A stretch of 64,000 bases of DNA from Kibdelosporangium persicum (lineage in GTDB: Bacteria; Actinomycetota; Actinomycetes; Mycobacteriales; Pseudonocardiaceae). The notes beneath the pieces were generated by a model, which made no database searches, was not told where the DNA came from, and worked only from the letters and a program-made list of their open reading frames with translations. The stretch covers positions 18,645 through 82,644 of the forward strand of contig NZ_JAAATY010000040.1 in NCBI RefSeq assembly GCF_013280595.1, in the 5' to 3' direction. A program made the translations under genes and the position numbers. Of this stretch, positions 1 through 9,263 are shown piece by piece (the stretch's first letter is position 1; every line of letters begins with the position of its first letter).

Positions 1-396
1 GGCAAGATCGTGCAGGGCGTGCTGACCGTCATCCCAGGCGTGCTGTTGGTCAGCGTGATCGGCGCGGTGACGACGCATGTCGGACGTTGGCCGTTACTGG
101 TCGCGGTGACCGTGGCCGGTTCGTTGCCGTTCGTCCTGATCGGCGTGTTCGCCGGAACTCTCTTCCGCGGCAGGACGGCGACGATCGCCCTGGTGCTCGT
201 GTTCTTCACGATGATGTTCCTCGGCGGGGTGGTCGGCGGCGAGACGATCTGGACCCTGGCGCCGACCCACAGCCTTCTCACGGCGGGTGTCGGGGTGCTG
301 GAGAGTCGGCCGATCGGGGCGGAAGCGCTCGTCAACCTCGCTGCGTGGACCGTGGCCGCGGCCGTCGCGGTACTGCTCAGGTGGCGCCGCGCGTGA
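1..396 (+). CDS. ABC-2 type transporter permease, C-terminal part (5' end outside window)
   Basis: The reading frame is open from base 1, so only the last 131 residues are present. They form several hydrophobic helices (near residues 10-25, 32-52, 58-80 and 112-126) separated by short Gly/Arg loops, the pattern of the membrane half of ABC-2 exporters. The stop overlaps or nearly touches the start of the next gene, a sensor kinase, which is followed by its response regulator. An ABC exporter beside a NarL/DesK-type pair is a common antibiotic- or lipid-stress detoxification module, so this is probably the exporter that the pair controls. The substrate cannot be read from the sequence. The matching ATPase should lie just upstream. 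Confidence 0.7.
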   Translation, partial: GKIVQGVLTVIPGVLLVSVIGAVTTHVGRWPLLVAVTVAGSLPFVLIGVFAGTLFRGRTATIALVLVFFTMMFLGGVVGGETIWTLAPTHSLLTAGVGVLESRPIGAEALVNLAAWTVAAAVAVLLRWRRA

Positions 397-398
397 CA

Positions 399-1520
399 AT
401 GGCAGGCGTGGTGGACCCAGCCGACGAACACGTCCGGGCGATGTGGAACCGGCGCAAGTGGTCCAGGTTCGCGCTGATGTACCTGGCCATGGTCGTGTCC
501 GCGGTGTTCTACCTGTCGCGACATCCGCCCGTGTGGGAGACCGTCCTCGTGTTGCTGGTCGCGGCCGTCACCGCGGTGCTCGGCATGCGGACGACCTTCG
601 ACATCAGCCTCCCGTTGCTGAACAGGCTCTCCTCCTGGCTGTCCTACGTCGTGTTGCTCGCGCTGTGCCTGCTGCTGCCGATCTTCGCGGGCAGCGAATG
701 GGCGTTCAACTCGATCTGGGCGAGCGCGGCGACCGGCTGGATCGGCGGTCGATGGCTGCCGCTCAGGCTGGTCGCGTACAACGCGGTGATCGGCTACATC
801 GCCTGGTCACAAGACCTCGAGCCGGTGCTGGTCGGGTGGCTGGCGGTGGTCGGGCTGATGGTCGGCTTCTTCTGCAGGCAGTCCCGCGTTCAGTCCGACA
901 TGTTCCTGGAACTGCAGGTCAGCCGCAGGGAACGGGCCAGGCTCGCGGTGGCCGAGGAACGTGACCGGATCGCCCGCGACCTGCACGACCTGGTCGGCCA
1001 CAGCCTGTCGGTGATCGCGGTGAAGACCGAGCTCGCCCGTCGCCTGGTCACGGCGGACCCGGCGAAGGCCGAGCAGGAACTCGCGGACATCGACACGGTC
1101 GTCCGCCGCGCCTTGACCGAGGTACGGCAGGCGGTCACGAACTACCGCCGGCCCACGCTGGCTGGAGAACTGGCGTCAGCCCGGCGAGCGGCCGCGTCGG
1201 CGGGCATCGACTGCCGCGTGGAATCACCCGACTCGTGGTCGCTGCCCGCGCCTGCGGACGGTGTGCTGGCGTGGAGCGTGCGCGAAGGCGTGACCAACGT
1301 CCTCAGGCACAGCCGGGCTACGCACTGCACGATCACCTTGTCGCTCAGGGACTCCCACGCGGAGGTCTCGATCGTCGACGACGGCGTCGGTCCCGGCCAG
1401 GACGGCCGGGGCAACGGACTGGCCGGGCTGGCCGAACGGGCCCGGGCGCTCGGCGGTTCGATGGACTCGGGTCCGCACCAGGACTGTGGCTTCCACCTCC
1501 GAGTACGGGTACCCACATGA
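399..1520 (+). CDS. Sensor histidine kinase, NarL/DesK type
   Basis: About 373 residues. The N-terminal 150 residues hold four to five membrane helices. A HisKA_3 dimerisation helix follows, with the phospho-acceptor in RDLHDLVGH (His196), then a HATPase_c domain with the N box (VREGVTNVLRHS) and G box (DDGVGPG and GNGLAGL). It should autophosphorylate and pass the phosphate to the regulator encoded next. The chosen ATG lies 2 bp after the permease stop; a GTG at 393 that overlaps that stop is an alternative. The stop overlaps the ATG of the response regulator (ATGA), so the two are translationally coupled. There is no extracytoplasmic domain of size, so it probably senses within or near the membrane. 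Confidence 0.9.
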   Translation: MAGVVDPADEHVRAMWNRRKWSRFALMYLAMVVSAVFYLSRHPPVWETVLVLLVAAVTAVLGMRTTFDISLPLLNRLSSWLSYVVLLALCLLLPIFAGSEWAFNSIWASAATGWIGGRWLPLRLVAYNAVIGYIAWSQDLEPVLVGWLAVVGLMVGFFCRQSRVQSDMFLELQVSRRERARLAVAEERDRIARDLHDLVGHSLSVIAVKTELARRLVTADPAKAEQELADIDTVVRRALTEVRQAVTNYRRPTLAGELASARRAAASAGIDCRVESPDSWSLPAPADGVLAWSVREGVTNVLRHSRATHCTITLSLRDSHAEVSIVDDGVGPGQDGRGNGLAGLAERARALGGSMDSGPHQDCGFHLRVRVPT

Positions 1521-2134
1521 TCAAGTTGTTGCTGGCCGAAGACCAGACCATGTTCCGCGGCGCGATGGCCACGCTGCTCGGCCTCGAACCGGACTTCGAG
1601 GTCGTCGTGCAGCTCGGCCGGGGCGACGAAGTCCTCGGTGCGGCGCAGGCGTTCCAGCCGGACGTGGCGCTGCTGGACATCGAGATGCCGGGGATGGACG
1701 GCCTGGCGGCCGCCAGGCTGGTGCACGCCAAGGTGCCCGCCACCCGGGTGATGATCCTGACGACGTTCGGCCGTCCCGGCTACCTGCACTCCGCGATCGC
1801 CGCCGGAGTCGCGGGCTTCCTGCTCAAGGACGCACCCGTGACCGAGCTGGCCGTGGCGATCCGGAAAGTCGCGGCAGGCGGGCAGGTCGTCGACCCCGGG
1901 CTCGCCCTCGCGGCGCTGAGCGAAGGCGCAAGCCCGTTGACGCCAAGGGAAACCGAGATCCTGGCGGCTGCCCGCGGCCACGACACCATCGCGGACCTGG
2001 CCAGGCAGCTACATCTTTCCCCAGGAACCGTCCGCAACCACCTGTCCGCGGCGATCCAGAAACTCGGCGCCCGGACCCGCGCCGAGGCCGTCCACCTCGC
2101 CGAAGCCAAAGGCTGGCTCCAGAACCCCTCGTGA
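1517..2134 (+). CDS. Response regulator, NarL/LuxR type
   Basis: 205 residues: a receiver domain (acidic pair near the start in LLLAEDQ, phospho-acceptor Asp54 in LLDIEMPGMDG, Lys in FLLKDAP) and a C-terminal LuxR-type helix-turn-helix beginning SPLTPRETEIL and continuing TVRNHLSAAIQKL. It is the partner of the kinase just upstream, with which it overlaps by 4 bp, and most likely regulates the ABC-2 exporter genes at the window's left edge. Its stop codon lies inside a 46-bp palindrome that it shares with the convergent GntR gene, so the repeat may act as the transcription terminator for both. Confidence 0.92.
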   Translation: MIKLLLAEDQTMFRGAMATLLGLEPDFEVVVQLGRGDEVLGAAQAFQPDVALLDIEMPGMDGLAAARLVHAKVPATRVMILTTFGRPGYLHSAIAAGVAGFLLKDAPVTELAVAIRKVAAGGQVVDPGLALAALSEGASPLTPRETEILAAARGHDTIADLARQLHLSPGTVRNHLSAAIQKLGARTRAEAVHLAEAKGWLQNPS

Positions 2135-2173
2135 GTGTTTATCAGGGTTAGAACACGGATAAACGCTCACGAG
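2128..2173. repeat. 46-bp palindromic repeat, copy 1 (REP-like, possible bidirectional terminator)
   Basis: Two 16-nt arms, CTCGTGAGTGTTTATC and GATAAACGCTCACGAG, pair over 15 positions plus one possible G-U and enclose a 14-nt loop (AGGGTTAGAACACG). The stop codons of the two convergent flanking genes both fall inside the arms. Copies 2-4 are at 46093, 60386 (inverted) and 63817 (broken). Confidence 0.9.
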
Positions 2174-2904
2174 GTGACCAGGGCGGCGAGCAGGTCGCGC
2201 TCGGGTTCCGGGACCCAGTCGGCGTAGTAGTCGTACAGCGCCTGCCGGGCCAGGCGGGCGGCGAGTTCGCCGTCACGGTCACGGATCGCTTGCAGGACCT
2301 CGGAATGGTGCCGCAGGTACGCGCTCATCAGCGCCTGCCGGTCCGGCGCGGCGGCCAGCCGGTCGGCGATCAGGTCGAGCACCACGCCTCGCACGACGTT
2401 GCTGCACACCACGATCAGCGTGTTCTGCGTGGCGCGGGCGACGGCGTCGTGGAACGCCACGTCCGCGTCGCTGAACTCGGCGTGCCCGGTCGCGTCCGAC
2501 ATCGACCGCACCGCGGCTTCCATCTCCGCGAGCTGGGCGTCGGTTCGTAACCGCGCGGCCAGCAGGTACGCGGACCCTTCGAGCACCATCCGGAACTGCA
2601 GCAACTCGGCCAGCGACATCGACTCCGCCCTGACCAGGCGGGACATCGACTTGCGCAGGTTCTTCGGCGACGCGGGCAGCACCTCCGGGCCGCGCGGGTC
2701 GCCGGCGCGGGACTGGATCATCCCGTTGCTCTGCAGGACGCGCAGAGCCTCCCGGACAGTCGACCGGCTGACGCCGAACTGGGTCATCAGGTCACGTTCG
2801 CTGGGCAACCGGGACCCGGGTCTGAGCCGGCCCGTGAACACGGCTTCTTCGATCTGCTCGACCACCCGTTCGTACGCCCGGACCGGGCTGACCGGCTCGA
2901 ACAT
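2167..2904 (-). CDS. GntR family regulator, FadR subfamily
   Basis: 245 residues. An N-terminal winged helix (residues about 12-75; PSERDLMTQFGVSRSTVREALRVL is the recognition region) is followed by an all-helical FCD ligand-binding domain with the expected His residues in SDADVAFHDAVARA and near ...YLRHHSEVL. It is transcribed away from an ABC importer/amidase operon and a perfect CTGGTC-A-GACCAG palindrome lies between them, which fits the FadR-type consensus TnGTnnnACnA. By family knowledge it is likely a repressor relieved by a carboxylate or a related pathway intermediate, controlling both itself and the operon. The ATG is preceded by an AGAGGGG ribosome-binding site. Confidence 0.92.
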   Translation of the reverse strand: MFEPVSPVRAYERVVEQIEEAVFTGRLRPGSRLPSERDLMTQFGVSRSTVREALRVLQSNGMIQSRAGDPRGPEVLPASPKNLRKSMSRLVRAESMSLAELLQFRMVLEGSAYLLAARLRTDAQLAEMEAAVRSMSDATGHAEFSDADVAFHDAVARATQNTLIVVCSNVVRGVVLDLIADRLAAAPDRQALMSAYLRHHSEVLQAIRDRDGELAARLARQALYDYYADWVPEPERDLLAALVTS

Positions 2905-2950
2905 CGAGGACCGCCCCTCTTGACCGCTGCCGTGACCAAGTGCGAGTCTA

Positions 2951-2963
2951 CTGGTCAGACCAG
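2951..2963. promoter_or_regulatory. Operator for the FadR-type GntR regulator
   Basis: CTGGTCAGACCAG is a perfect inverted repeat around a central A and contains TGGTCAGACCA, an exact fit to the FadR-subfamily consensus TnGTnnnACnA. It lies between the divergent GntR gene and the first gene of the importer operon, 12 bp before the latter's start codon. Confidence 0.75.
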
Positions 2964-2975
2964 CGTACTAGGTAG

Positions 2976-4469
2976 GTGAAGCCGGTGCGGGTGTTCGGCG
3001 CGACTCTCGTCCTCGCGATGCTCGTGAGCGCCTGCTCGGCCGGGTCCTCCGTGTCGGTGCCCGCCGACCCCGACGCGATCTCGATCGGGTTCGCCGCCGA
3101 ACCGGCCAACCTGGACTTCACCCGCACCGATGGTGCCGCGATTCCGCAGGCTCTGCTGTACAACGTCTACGAAGGCCTGGTGAAACTGGACGCGGACGGC
3201 CGGGTCGTGCCCCTGCTGGCTCGCGAGTGGACAGTCAGCGAGGACCGCCGGACGTACGACTTCCAGCTGCGGCCGGACGTCACCTTCAGCAACGGCCAGC
3301 CGTTCACCGCGCAGGACGTCAAGTTCTCGGTGGAACGGGTGAAGACGGCGTGGACCATCTCGCTGAAGTCCAAGATGGACGTCGTGGACCGGGTGGACGT
3401 CGTCGGCCCGCTGCACGCCCGGGTGGTGCTGAAACGGCCCAGCAACAACTGGCTGTTCGACATGACCACACGGGTGGGCGCGATGTTCAGCCCGTCCGGC
3501 GTCGCGGACCTGGCGAACACGCCGGTCGGCACGGGCCCGTACACCTTCGCCACCCGCAAGCGCGGTGACTCGATCGTGCTGCGGGCCAATCCGTCCTACT
3601 GGGGCCGCAGACCGGCGTACACCACGGTGTACCTGAAGTACTACAAGGACCCGACCGCGTTGAACAACGCCCTGCTCAGCAACGGGATCGACGTGATCTC
3701 CTCGATCACCACACCGGACTCGATCGGCCAGTTCGAGGCGGACACCCGGTTCACCGTCCTGCAGGGTACGACGAACGCCGAGGTCACGCTCTCGTTCAAC
3801 AACGCGAAAGCGCCCCTGAACGACAAGCGGGTCCGCCAGGCGCTGACGTACGCGATCGACCGCAAGGCGGTGATGGCCACGGTCTCGGCCGGTCGCGGCA
3901 CCCAGATCGGCAGCATGGTGCCGCCGACCGACCCCTGGTACGAGGACCTGTCCGGCGTCCACCCGCACGACCCGGCGCGGGCGAAAGCGCTGCTGGCCGA
4001 GGCCGGCCTGCGGAACATCAGCCTCCGGTTGCGAGTGGCGAACCTGCCGTACGCCGTCTCAGCCGCGCAGGTGGTCGCCTCGCAACTGGCCGACGTCGGG
4101 GTGAACGTGAGCATCGAGCCGCTGGACTTCCCGGCGGTGTGGCTCAAGCAGGTGTTCACCGACCACGACTTCGACATGTCGATCGTCCAGCACGTCGAGG
4201 CCCGGGACATCGTCACGTTCGGCAATCCCAAGTACTACTGGGGATACGACAGCCCGAAGGTGCGGGAGCTGCTGACCCAGGCGGACGTGGGCACACCGGA
4301 GAAACAGGTCCAGGCCATGAAGGAGATCGCCCGCACCATCGCCGACGACGCCGCCGCGGACTGGTTGTTCCTGTTCCCCAACGTGATCGCGGCGAAGACC
4401 AAGGTCACCGGGCTGTCGCGCAACCAGGTCAGCGAGTCGTTCGACCTGACCGGGCTGGGGCGCCGATGA
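2976..4469 (+). CDS. Dipeptide/oligopeptide-type ABC transporter substrate-binding lipoprotein
   Basis: 497 residues with a short signal peptide ending in the lipobox LVSAC (lipid-anchored Cys near residue 20), then an SBP_bac_5 fold: early motif ITIGFAAEP-like (ISIGFAAEPANLD), LYNVYEGLV, and the hallmark PVGTGPYTF. It delivers substrate to the two permeases encoded next. The family binds peptides, but also nickel, opines, glycosides and other small amphipathic compounds, and the downstream amidase and dehydrogenases suggest an amide. A GTG at 2985 is an alternative start; the first GTG has only a weak, close Shine-Dalgarno sequence. It is the first gene of an eight-gene operon ending at 11414. 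Confidence 0.93.
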   Translation: MKPVRVFGATLVLAMLVSACSAGSSVSVPADPDAISIGFAAEPANLDFTRTDGAAIPQALLYNVYEGLVKLDADGRVVPLLAREWTVSEDRRTYDFQLRPDVTFSNGQPFTAQDVKFSVERVKTAWTISLKSKMDVVDRVDVVGPLHARVVLKRPSNNWLFDMTTRVGAMFSPSGVADLANTPVGTGPYTFATRKRGDSIVLRANPSYWGRRPAYTTVYLKYYKDPTALNNALLSNGIDVISSITTPDSIGQFEADTRFTVLQGTTNAEVTLSFNNAKAPLNDKRVRQALTYAIDRKAVMATVSAGRGTQIGSMVPPTDPWYEDLSGVHPHDPARAKALLAEAGLRNISLRLRVANLPYAVSAAQVVASQLADVGVNVSIEPLDFPAVWLKQVFTDHDFDMSIVQHVEARDIVTFGNPKYYWGYDSPKVRELLTQADVGTPEKQVQAMKEIARTIADDAAADWLFLFPNVIAAKTKVTGLSRNQVSESFDLTGLGRR

Positions 4470-5410
4470 TCCTCGGCATCGCCCGCCGCACGGCCATCTT
4501 CCTCGTCAGTGTCCTCGCCGCGTCCATCGCCGTGTTCCTGTTCATGGCGGTCCTGCCCGGCGACCCGGCGCAGGTGGCGCTGGGCATCAACGCCACACCG
4601 GAGCTGATCGCCAGGACCAGGGCGGAGTTCGGCACCGACCGTCCACTCACGACTCAGTACTTCGACTGGATCGGCGGCGTGCTGACCGGTGACTTCGGCC
4701 GGTCGTACGTCACCCGCGACCTGATCGGCCCGCAGCTCGCCGACCGGCTCGGCGTGACGTTGTGGCTGGTCGGCGCGGCCATGGTGATCGCGGTGGTGAT
4801 CGCGGTGCCGCTGGGTTCGTTCGCGGCCGTGCGGCACCGCAAGGTCAGCGGCACGGTCATCTCCGGGGCGTCCCAGCTCGGTGTGGCAGTGCCCGCGTTC
4901 CTCGCCGGAATCCTGCTGGTGCAGGTCTTCGCGGTGCAGTGGCGGTTGCTGCCGTCCGGTGGATGGACACCGCCGAACCAGGACTTCGGCGAGTTCCTCC
5001 GTGGCCTGGTCCTGCCCGCCCTGGCGCTTGGTCTGGTGCAGGGCGCCGTGCTGACGCGGTACGTCCGGTCAGCTGTGCTGGACACGTTGCGGGAGGACTA
5101 TCTGCGGACGGCCCGGGCGAAAGGACTGATGCCCGGCCAAGCGCTTGTGCGGCACGGTCTGCGCAACGCCGCCGTGCCTGTGGTGACCGTACTGGGCTTG
5201 CAGCTCACGACGTTGCTGATCGGTGCGGTCGTGGTCGAGCGCGTCTTCGTGTTGCCGGGGCTGGGAAGCATGCTGCTCGACGCGGTCGCGGCCCGTGATC
5301 TGCTGACGGTGCAAGGGATCGTGCTCGTCCTGGTGATCGCCGCGCTGCTGGTCAACTTCCTGGTCGACCTGCTGTACACGGTCATCGACCCACGGCTGCG
5401 GAGGTCCTGA
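4466..5410 (+). CDS. ABC transporter permease, DppB type
   Basis: 314 residues with six membrane helices and the cytoplasmic coupling loop YLRTARAKGLMPGQALVRHGLRNA typical of DppB/OppB proteins. It pairs with the next permease to form the channel of a peptide-type importer. The start is fixed by the 4-bp ATGA overlap with the binding-protein gene. A conserved N-terminal part (FLFMAVLPGDPAQVALG) matches the family. Nothing unusual in length or motifs. Confidence 0.93.
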   Translation: MILGIARRTAIFLVSVLAASIAVFLFMAVLPGDPAQVALGINATPELIARTRAEFGTDRPLTTQYFDWIGGVLTGDFGRSYVTRDLIGPQLADRLGVTLWLVGAAMVIAVVIAVPLGSFAAVRHRKVSGTVISGASQLGVAVPAFLAGILLVQVFAVQWRLLPSGGWTPPNQDFGEFLRGLVLPALALGLVQGAVLTRYVRSAVLDTLREDYLRTARAKGLMPGQALVRHGLRNAAVPVVTVLGLQLTTLLIGAVVVERVFVLPGLGSMLLDAVAARDLLTVQGIVLVLVIAALLVNFLVDLLYTVIDPRLRRS

Positions 5411-6243
5411 TGACGACTGCCGCCATGAAACGCCGGACACCGACGCTGACCGTGGGCGCGATCCTGGTCGGTCTCGTCGTGCTGCTCGCGGTGATGTCCT
5501 TCCTGTGGACGCCGCACGACCCGACCCGCGTCGACGCGGCCGTACGCTTGCTCGGGCCGACCGGCGATTACCTGTTCGGCACGGACAAGTTCGGCCGCGA
5601 CCTGGTCAGCCAGATCATGGTCGGCGCGCGGACAACGTTGTACGTCGGCGTGGTCGCGGTCGGCGTGGCTGCCGTGATCGGCACGCCGCTCGGCATCCTC
5701 GCCGCGATGGGCCCGCGGTGGCTCGGCGAGTTTGTCATGCGGGTCAACGATCTGGTGCTCGCGTTCCCGGCCCTGCTGCTGGCGATCATGTTCGGCGCGG
5801 TGTTCGGCGCCAGCACGCTGACGGCGATGATCGCCATCGGGATCGCGACCGTGCCGTCCTTCGCGCGGATCGCGAGGTCCGGGACCTTGCAGGTGATGAG
5901 CACCGAGTACGTGCTCGCGGCGCGTGCGGCCGGACGGTCCCGGTTCGCCATCGCGCACAGGCACGTCCTGCCGAACGTCGCGGGCCTGCTGATCGTGCAG
6001 AGTTCGGTGTCGTTCGCGATCGCTGTGCTGGCCGAGGCGGCGTTGTCGTTCCTCGGGTTCGGTACGCGCCCGCCGACGCCGTCATGGGGCCGGATGCTGC
6101 AGGAATCGCAGGAGCTGCTGGCGGTGCAACCACGGCTGGCCATCGTGCCGGGCATCGCGATCGCCATCGCGGTGCTGGGTTTCAACCTGCTCGGCGACGG
6201 GCTGCGGGACCGGCTCGACCCACGATTGGCAGGCCGTCGATGA
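5410..6243 (+). CDS. ABC transporter permease, DppC type
   Basis: 277 residues. After the first helix comes the DppC signature LFGTDKFGRDLVSQIMVGARTTL, then five further helices with the coupling loop EYVLAARAAGRSRFAIAHRHVLPN. Near the C terminus ALSFLGFGTRPPTPSWGRML is diagnostic of the OppC/DppC half. The start shares one base with the preceding stop (TGATG). It is the second transmembrane subunit of the importer encoded from 2976 to 7815. Confidence 0.93.
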   Translation: MTTAAMKRRTPTLTVGAILVGLVVLLAVMSFLWTPHDPTRVDAAVRLLGPTGDYLFGTDKFGRDLVSQIMVGARTTLYVGVVAVGVAAVIGTPLGILAAMGPRWLGEFVMRVNDLVLAFPALLLAIMFGAVFGASTLTAMIAIGIATVPSFARIARSGTLQVMSTEYVLAARAAGRSRFAIAHRHVLPNVAGLLIVQSSVSFAIAVLAEAALSFLGFGTRPPTPSWGRMLQESQELLAVQPRLAIVPGIAIAIAVLGFNLLGDGLRDRLDPRLAGRR

Positions 6244-7046
6244 GCGTCCTCACCGTGCACGGCCTGAATGTCTCGGCAGGCGATGCCGAGCTGGTCAGGG
6301 ACGTGTCCTTCACGATCGGCAAGGGTGAACGGGTCGGCCTGATCGGTGAGTCGGGTTCCGGCAAGTCCGTGACGGCGTCCGCGGTGATGGGCCTGCTGTC
6401 CGAGGAACTGACCGCGTCCGGCTCGATCACCCTGAACGGCAAGCAGATCGTCGGCATGCCGGAACGGCAGTTGTCCCGGTTGCGTGGCCGGGACATGAGC
6501 ATGGTCTTCCAGGAACCGATGACCGCGCTGAACCCGGCCATGCAGGTCGGCAAACAGGTCGCGGAAGTCATGTCGCTGCACCGCACACAACCGGACCGCC
6601 GGTCGGCCCGTGCGGCCGCCGTGGACCTGCTCGGCCGGGTCCGCCTGCCTGATCCCCAGCGGGCCGCGAAGTCCTATCCGCACCAGCTTTCCGGTGGGCA
6701 ACGGCAACGCGTGATGCTGGCGATCGCCTTGGCCAACAACCCGTCGCTGCTGATCTGCGACGAACCGACCACGGCCTTGGACGTGACCGTGCAGGCACAG
6801 ATCCTCGACCTGATCCTGGCGAACACCAACGACTCCGCGCTGCTGTTCATCACCCATGACCTGGCTGTCGTGGCAACCGTGTGCGAGCGGGTACTTGTGA
6901 TGTACAACGGGCGGATCGTGGAATCCGGCCTCGTCCGTGACGTCTTCACCGCGCCGGAACACCGCTACACGCGGCAACTCCTCGCGTCCTCGGACCTTGA
7001 GGCGACCGACGAGAACGGCAGGCTCCGGACGGTGTCCCATGATTGA
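6240..7046 (+). CDS. ABC transporter ATP-binding protein, DppD type
   Basis: 268 residues with Walker [10 protein letters not shown] loop (VFQEPMTALNP), signature LSGGQRQRV, Walker B LLICDEPTTALDV and the H loop in FITHDLAVV. It powers the peptide-type importer together with the next gene. The ATG overlaps the permease stop (ATGA). The C terminus is shorter than in many DppD proteins and lacks the long tail that often carries an iron-sulphur cluster; otherwise complete. Confidence 0.93.
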   Translation: MSVLTVHGLNVSAGDAELVRDVSFTIGKGERVGLIGESGSGKSVTASAVMGLLSEELTASGSITLNGKQIVGMPERQLSRLRGRDMSMVFQEPMTALNPAMQVGKQVAEVMSLHRTQPDRRSARAAAVDLLGRVRLPDPQRAAKSYPHQLSGGQRQRVMLAIALANNPSLLICDEPTTALDVTVQAQILDLILANTNDSALLFITHDLAVVATVCERVLVMYNGRIVESGLVRDVFTAPEHRYTRQLLASSDLEATDENGRLRTVSHD

Positions 7047-7815
7047 GGTCCGTGACCTTCGCCGGACGTACCGCGGACGGCTCGGCCGAAAGCCGGTGGA
7101 AGCCCTGCGCGGGGTGTCGTTCGACGTCCGCACCGGGCAACGGTTCGGGATCGTCGGCGAGTCCGGCTCCGGAAAGTCCACTATGGTCAGGCTGCTGGCC
7201 GCGCTGGACAGGCCGACGAGCGGCACGATCTCGTTCCGCGGCATCAGGATCGACGAACTGCCCGAGCGCAGGCTGAAGTTCCTGCGGGACGAGCTGCAGA
7301 TCGTCTTCCAGGACCCGATGGGCTCGCTGGACCCGCGGATGCGCGTGCGCGACATCATCTGCGAGCCGCTGAAACGTTCCGGCAACCGCGAAGAACGACT
7401 GCACGAGCTGCTGGACGCGGTCGGCCTGCCGCAGGACGCGGCTTCCCGTTACCCGCACCAGTTCTCCGGTGGGCAACGGCAGCGCATCTCGATCGCCCGT
7501 GCCCTCGCGCCGCACCCGAAGGTGCTGATCGCCGACGAACCGGTCAGCGCGTTGGACGTGTCCGTCCGCGCGCAGATCCTGAACCTGCTGGCGGAACTGG
7601 TGGAGCGGTACGACCTCACGCTGGTCTTCGTTTCGCACGACCTGTCCGTGGTCCGGCACGTGTGTGACACGGTCGCGGTGATGCGTCGTGGGGAGATCGT
7701 CGAACTCGGTGACGTCGAACAGGTTTACCAGGAGCCGTCGCATCTGTACACGCGTGAGCTGATCGCCGCCGCGCCGACGTTGCGTGCCGCGCTCGCGAGA
7801 TTCCAGGAAGGATGA
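7039..7815 (+). CDS. ABC transporter ATP-binding protein, DppF type
   Basis: 258 residues with Walker [10 protein letters not shown] loop [13 protein letters not shown], signature FSGGQRQRI, Walker [14 protein letters not shown] and FVSHDLSVV. The motif [11 protein letters not shown] is typical of the DppF/OppF half. It overlaps the end of the previous gene by 8 bp and forms the heterodimeric ATPase of the importer. The chosen start gives the normal N terminus [11 protein letters not shown]. Confidence 0.93.
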   Translation: MIEVRDLRRTYRGRLGRKPVEALRGVSFDVRTGQRFGIVGESGSGKSTMVRLLAALDRPTSGTISFRGIRIDELPERRLKFLRDELQIVFQDPMGSLDPRMRVRDIICEPLKRSGNREERLHELLDAVGLPQDAASRYPHQFSGGQRQRISIARALAPHPKVLIADEPVSALDVSVRAQILNLLAELVERYDLTLVFVSHDLSVVRHVCDTVAVMRRGEIVELGDVEQVYQEPSHLYTRELIAAAPTLRAALARFQEG

Positions 7816-9263
7816 GCATGTTCTCCCCGCCGTATCCCCCTGGGCTGCCGATCGGGCCGGACTGGGTACCGACGCCCAGCACTACTCCGGTGCTGTTTCC
7901 GTACGACGGGACTGTCGTCGCGCAGGCCCCGGTCGGCACCTCGGAACTCGCCCGGCAGGCCCTCGACGAGGCTGTCGCGATCAGGAAAGAGGTCGCCGCG
8001 CTGTCGTCGCGTGCCCGTCGTCAGATCCTGACCTCGGCGGCCGACGCGATCACGGCCCACCGTGAGGCCTTTGAACAACTGCTGGTCGCGGAGACCGGGA
8101 AGCCCTTGGTGGACTGCCGGGTCGAAGTCGCCAGGACGATCGTGACCTTGCAGGCCTCGGCCGAGGAGGTCGCACGCCTGCACGGCGAAACGGTGCCGCT
8201 GGATCTTCTGCCGTCCGGCGACGGCATGGTGGGGTACTGGACCAGGCGGCCGATCGGTGTCGTGGTGGGCATCGCGGGTTTCAACTACCCGTTGTTGCTG
8301 GCGTCGCACAAGATCGCGCCCGCGGTCGCCGCCGCGTGCCCGGTCGTGTGCAAGCCCGCTCCGGCAACGCCGTTGGCGACCTTGTGGCTGGTGGACCTGT
8401 TCCGCAAGGCGGCCGTCGAAGCGGGCGCTCCGGCCGCGCTGGTCCAGTTGGTGACCGGCGACGTGGAGGTCGGCTCGACTCTGGTGACCGACCGGCGGAT
8501 CGGCGCCGTGTCGTTCACCGGCTCGTCCGCGGTCGGGCACCAGATCGCCCGCGACGCCGCACCGACCAAGACCTTGCTTGAGCTCGGATCCAACGCGGCC
8601 ATGGTGGTCGCGGATGACGCGGACCTGGACGCCGCCGTCGATGCCGCACTGCGTGGCGGTTTCTACGCCTCCGGCCAGGCGTGCATCTCGGTGCAGCGCT
8701 TGGTCGTGCACGAGTCCGTGGCCGACGACTTCGCGGCGAAACTCCAAGCCCGGCTGGGCGAAGTCGTGACCGGCGACCCGCGGGACCCGCGGACCAGGGT
8801 GTCGGCGTTGATCGACGAGCGGTCCACCAAGCGTGTCCTGGAATGGATCGACTCGGCGGTTTCCGCCGGTGCACGGGTGGTCAGCGGCGGCGAGCTCGAC
8901 GGCGGCGTGGTCCGTCCGACCGTGCTGGCCGACGTGCCCGCCGGTGCTTCCTGCTGGGACGACGAAATCTTCGGCCCGGTCGTCTGTTTGCGTACAGTGT
9001 CCACTATGGATGAAGCGTTCGACGTGGTGAACGACTCGCGGTACGGGTTGAACGCGTCGGTGTTCACGCGGTCGCTGGCCACGGCGCACAAGGCGATCGA
9101 CACGCTGGAGGTCGGTGCGGTCGTGGTGAACGAGGTACCCGGATTCCGGTCGGACACCATGCCGTACGGCGGTGTGAAGGACTCCGGCATCGGCCGCGAG
9201 GGGCCGAGGTTCGCCATCGAGGAACTGACCGTGACGAGGATGGCGGTGATCCGGCCGGCATGA
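7812..9263 (+). CDS. Aldehyde dehydrogenase family protein (NAD(P)+-dependent)
   Basis: 483 residues of the ALDH superfamily. The general-base Glu257 is in LLELGSN and the catalytic Cys291 in SGQACIS; the nucleotide-binding motif is FTGSSAVGHQI and the C-terminal EIFGPVVCL and GGVKDSGIGREG motifs are present. It should oxidise an aldehyde to a carboxylic acid. Position between the importer and an SDR/amidase suggests it acts on a product of the imported amide, for example an amino-aldehyde or a fatty or aromatic aldehyde; the substrate is not evident. It overlaps the ATPase gene by 4 bp. Confidence 0.93.
   Translation: MSMFSPPYPPGLPIGPDWVPTPSTTPVLFPYDGTVVAQAPVGTSELARQALDEAVAIRKEVAALSSRARRQILTSAADAITAHREAFEQLLVAETGKPLVDCRVEVARTIVTLQASAEEVARLHGETVPLDLLPSGDGMVGYWTRRPIGVVVGIAGFNYPLLLASHKIAPAVAAACPVVCKPAPATPLATLWLVDLFRKAAVEAGAPAALVQLVTGDVEVGSTLVTDRRIGAVSFTGSSAVGHQIARDAAPTKTLLELGSNAAMVVADDADLDAAVDAALRGGFYASGQACISVQRLVVHESVADDFAAKLQARLGEVVTGDPRDPRTRVSALIDERSTKRVLEWIDSAVSAGARVVSGGELDGGVVRPTVLADVPAGASCWDDEIFGPVVCLRTVSTMDEAFDVVNDSRYGLNASVFTRSLATAHKAIDTLEVGAVVVNEVPGFRSDTMPYGGVKDSGIGREGPRFAIEELTVTRMAVIRPA

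Noticed and set aside
5568..7385. Long minus-strand frame opposite the ABC operon
   Set aside because: The plus strand carries intact permease and ATPase motifs with overlapping starts and stops.
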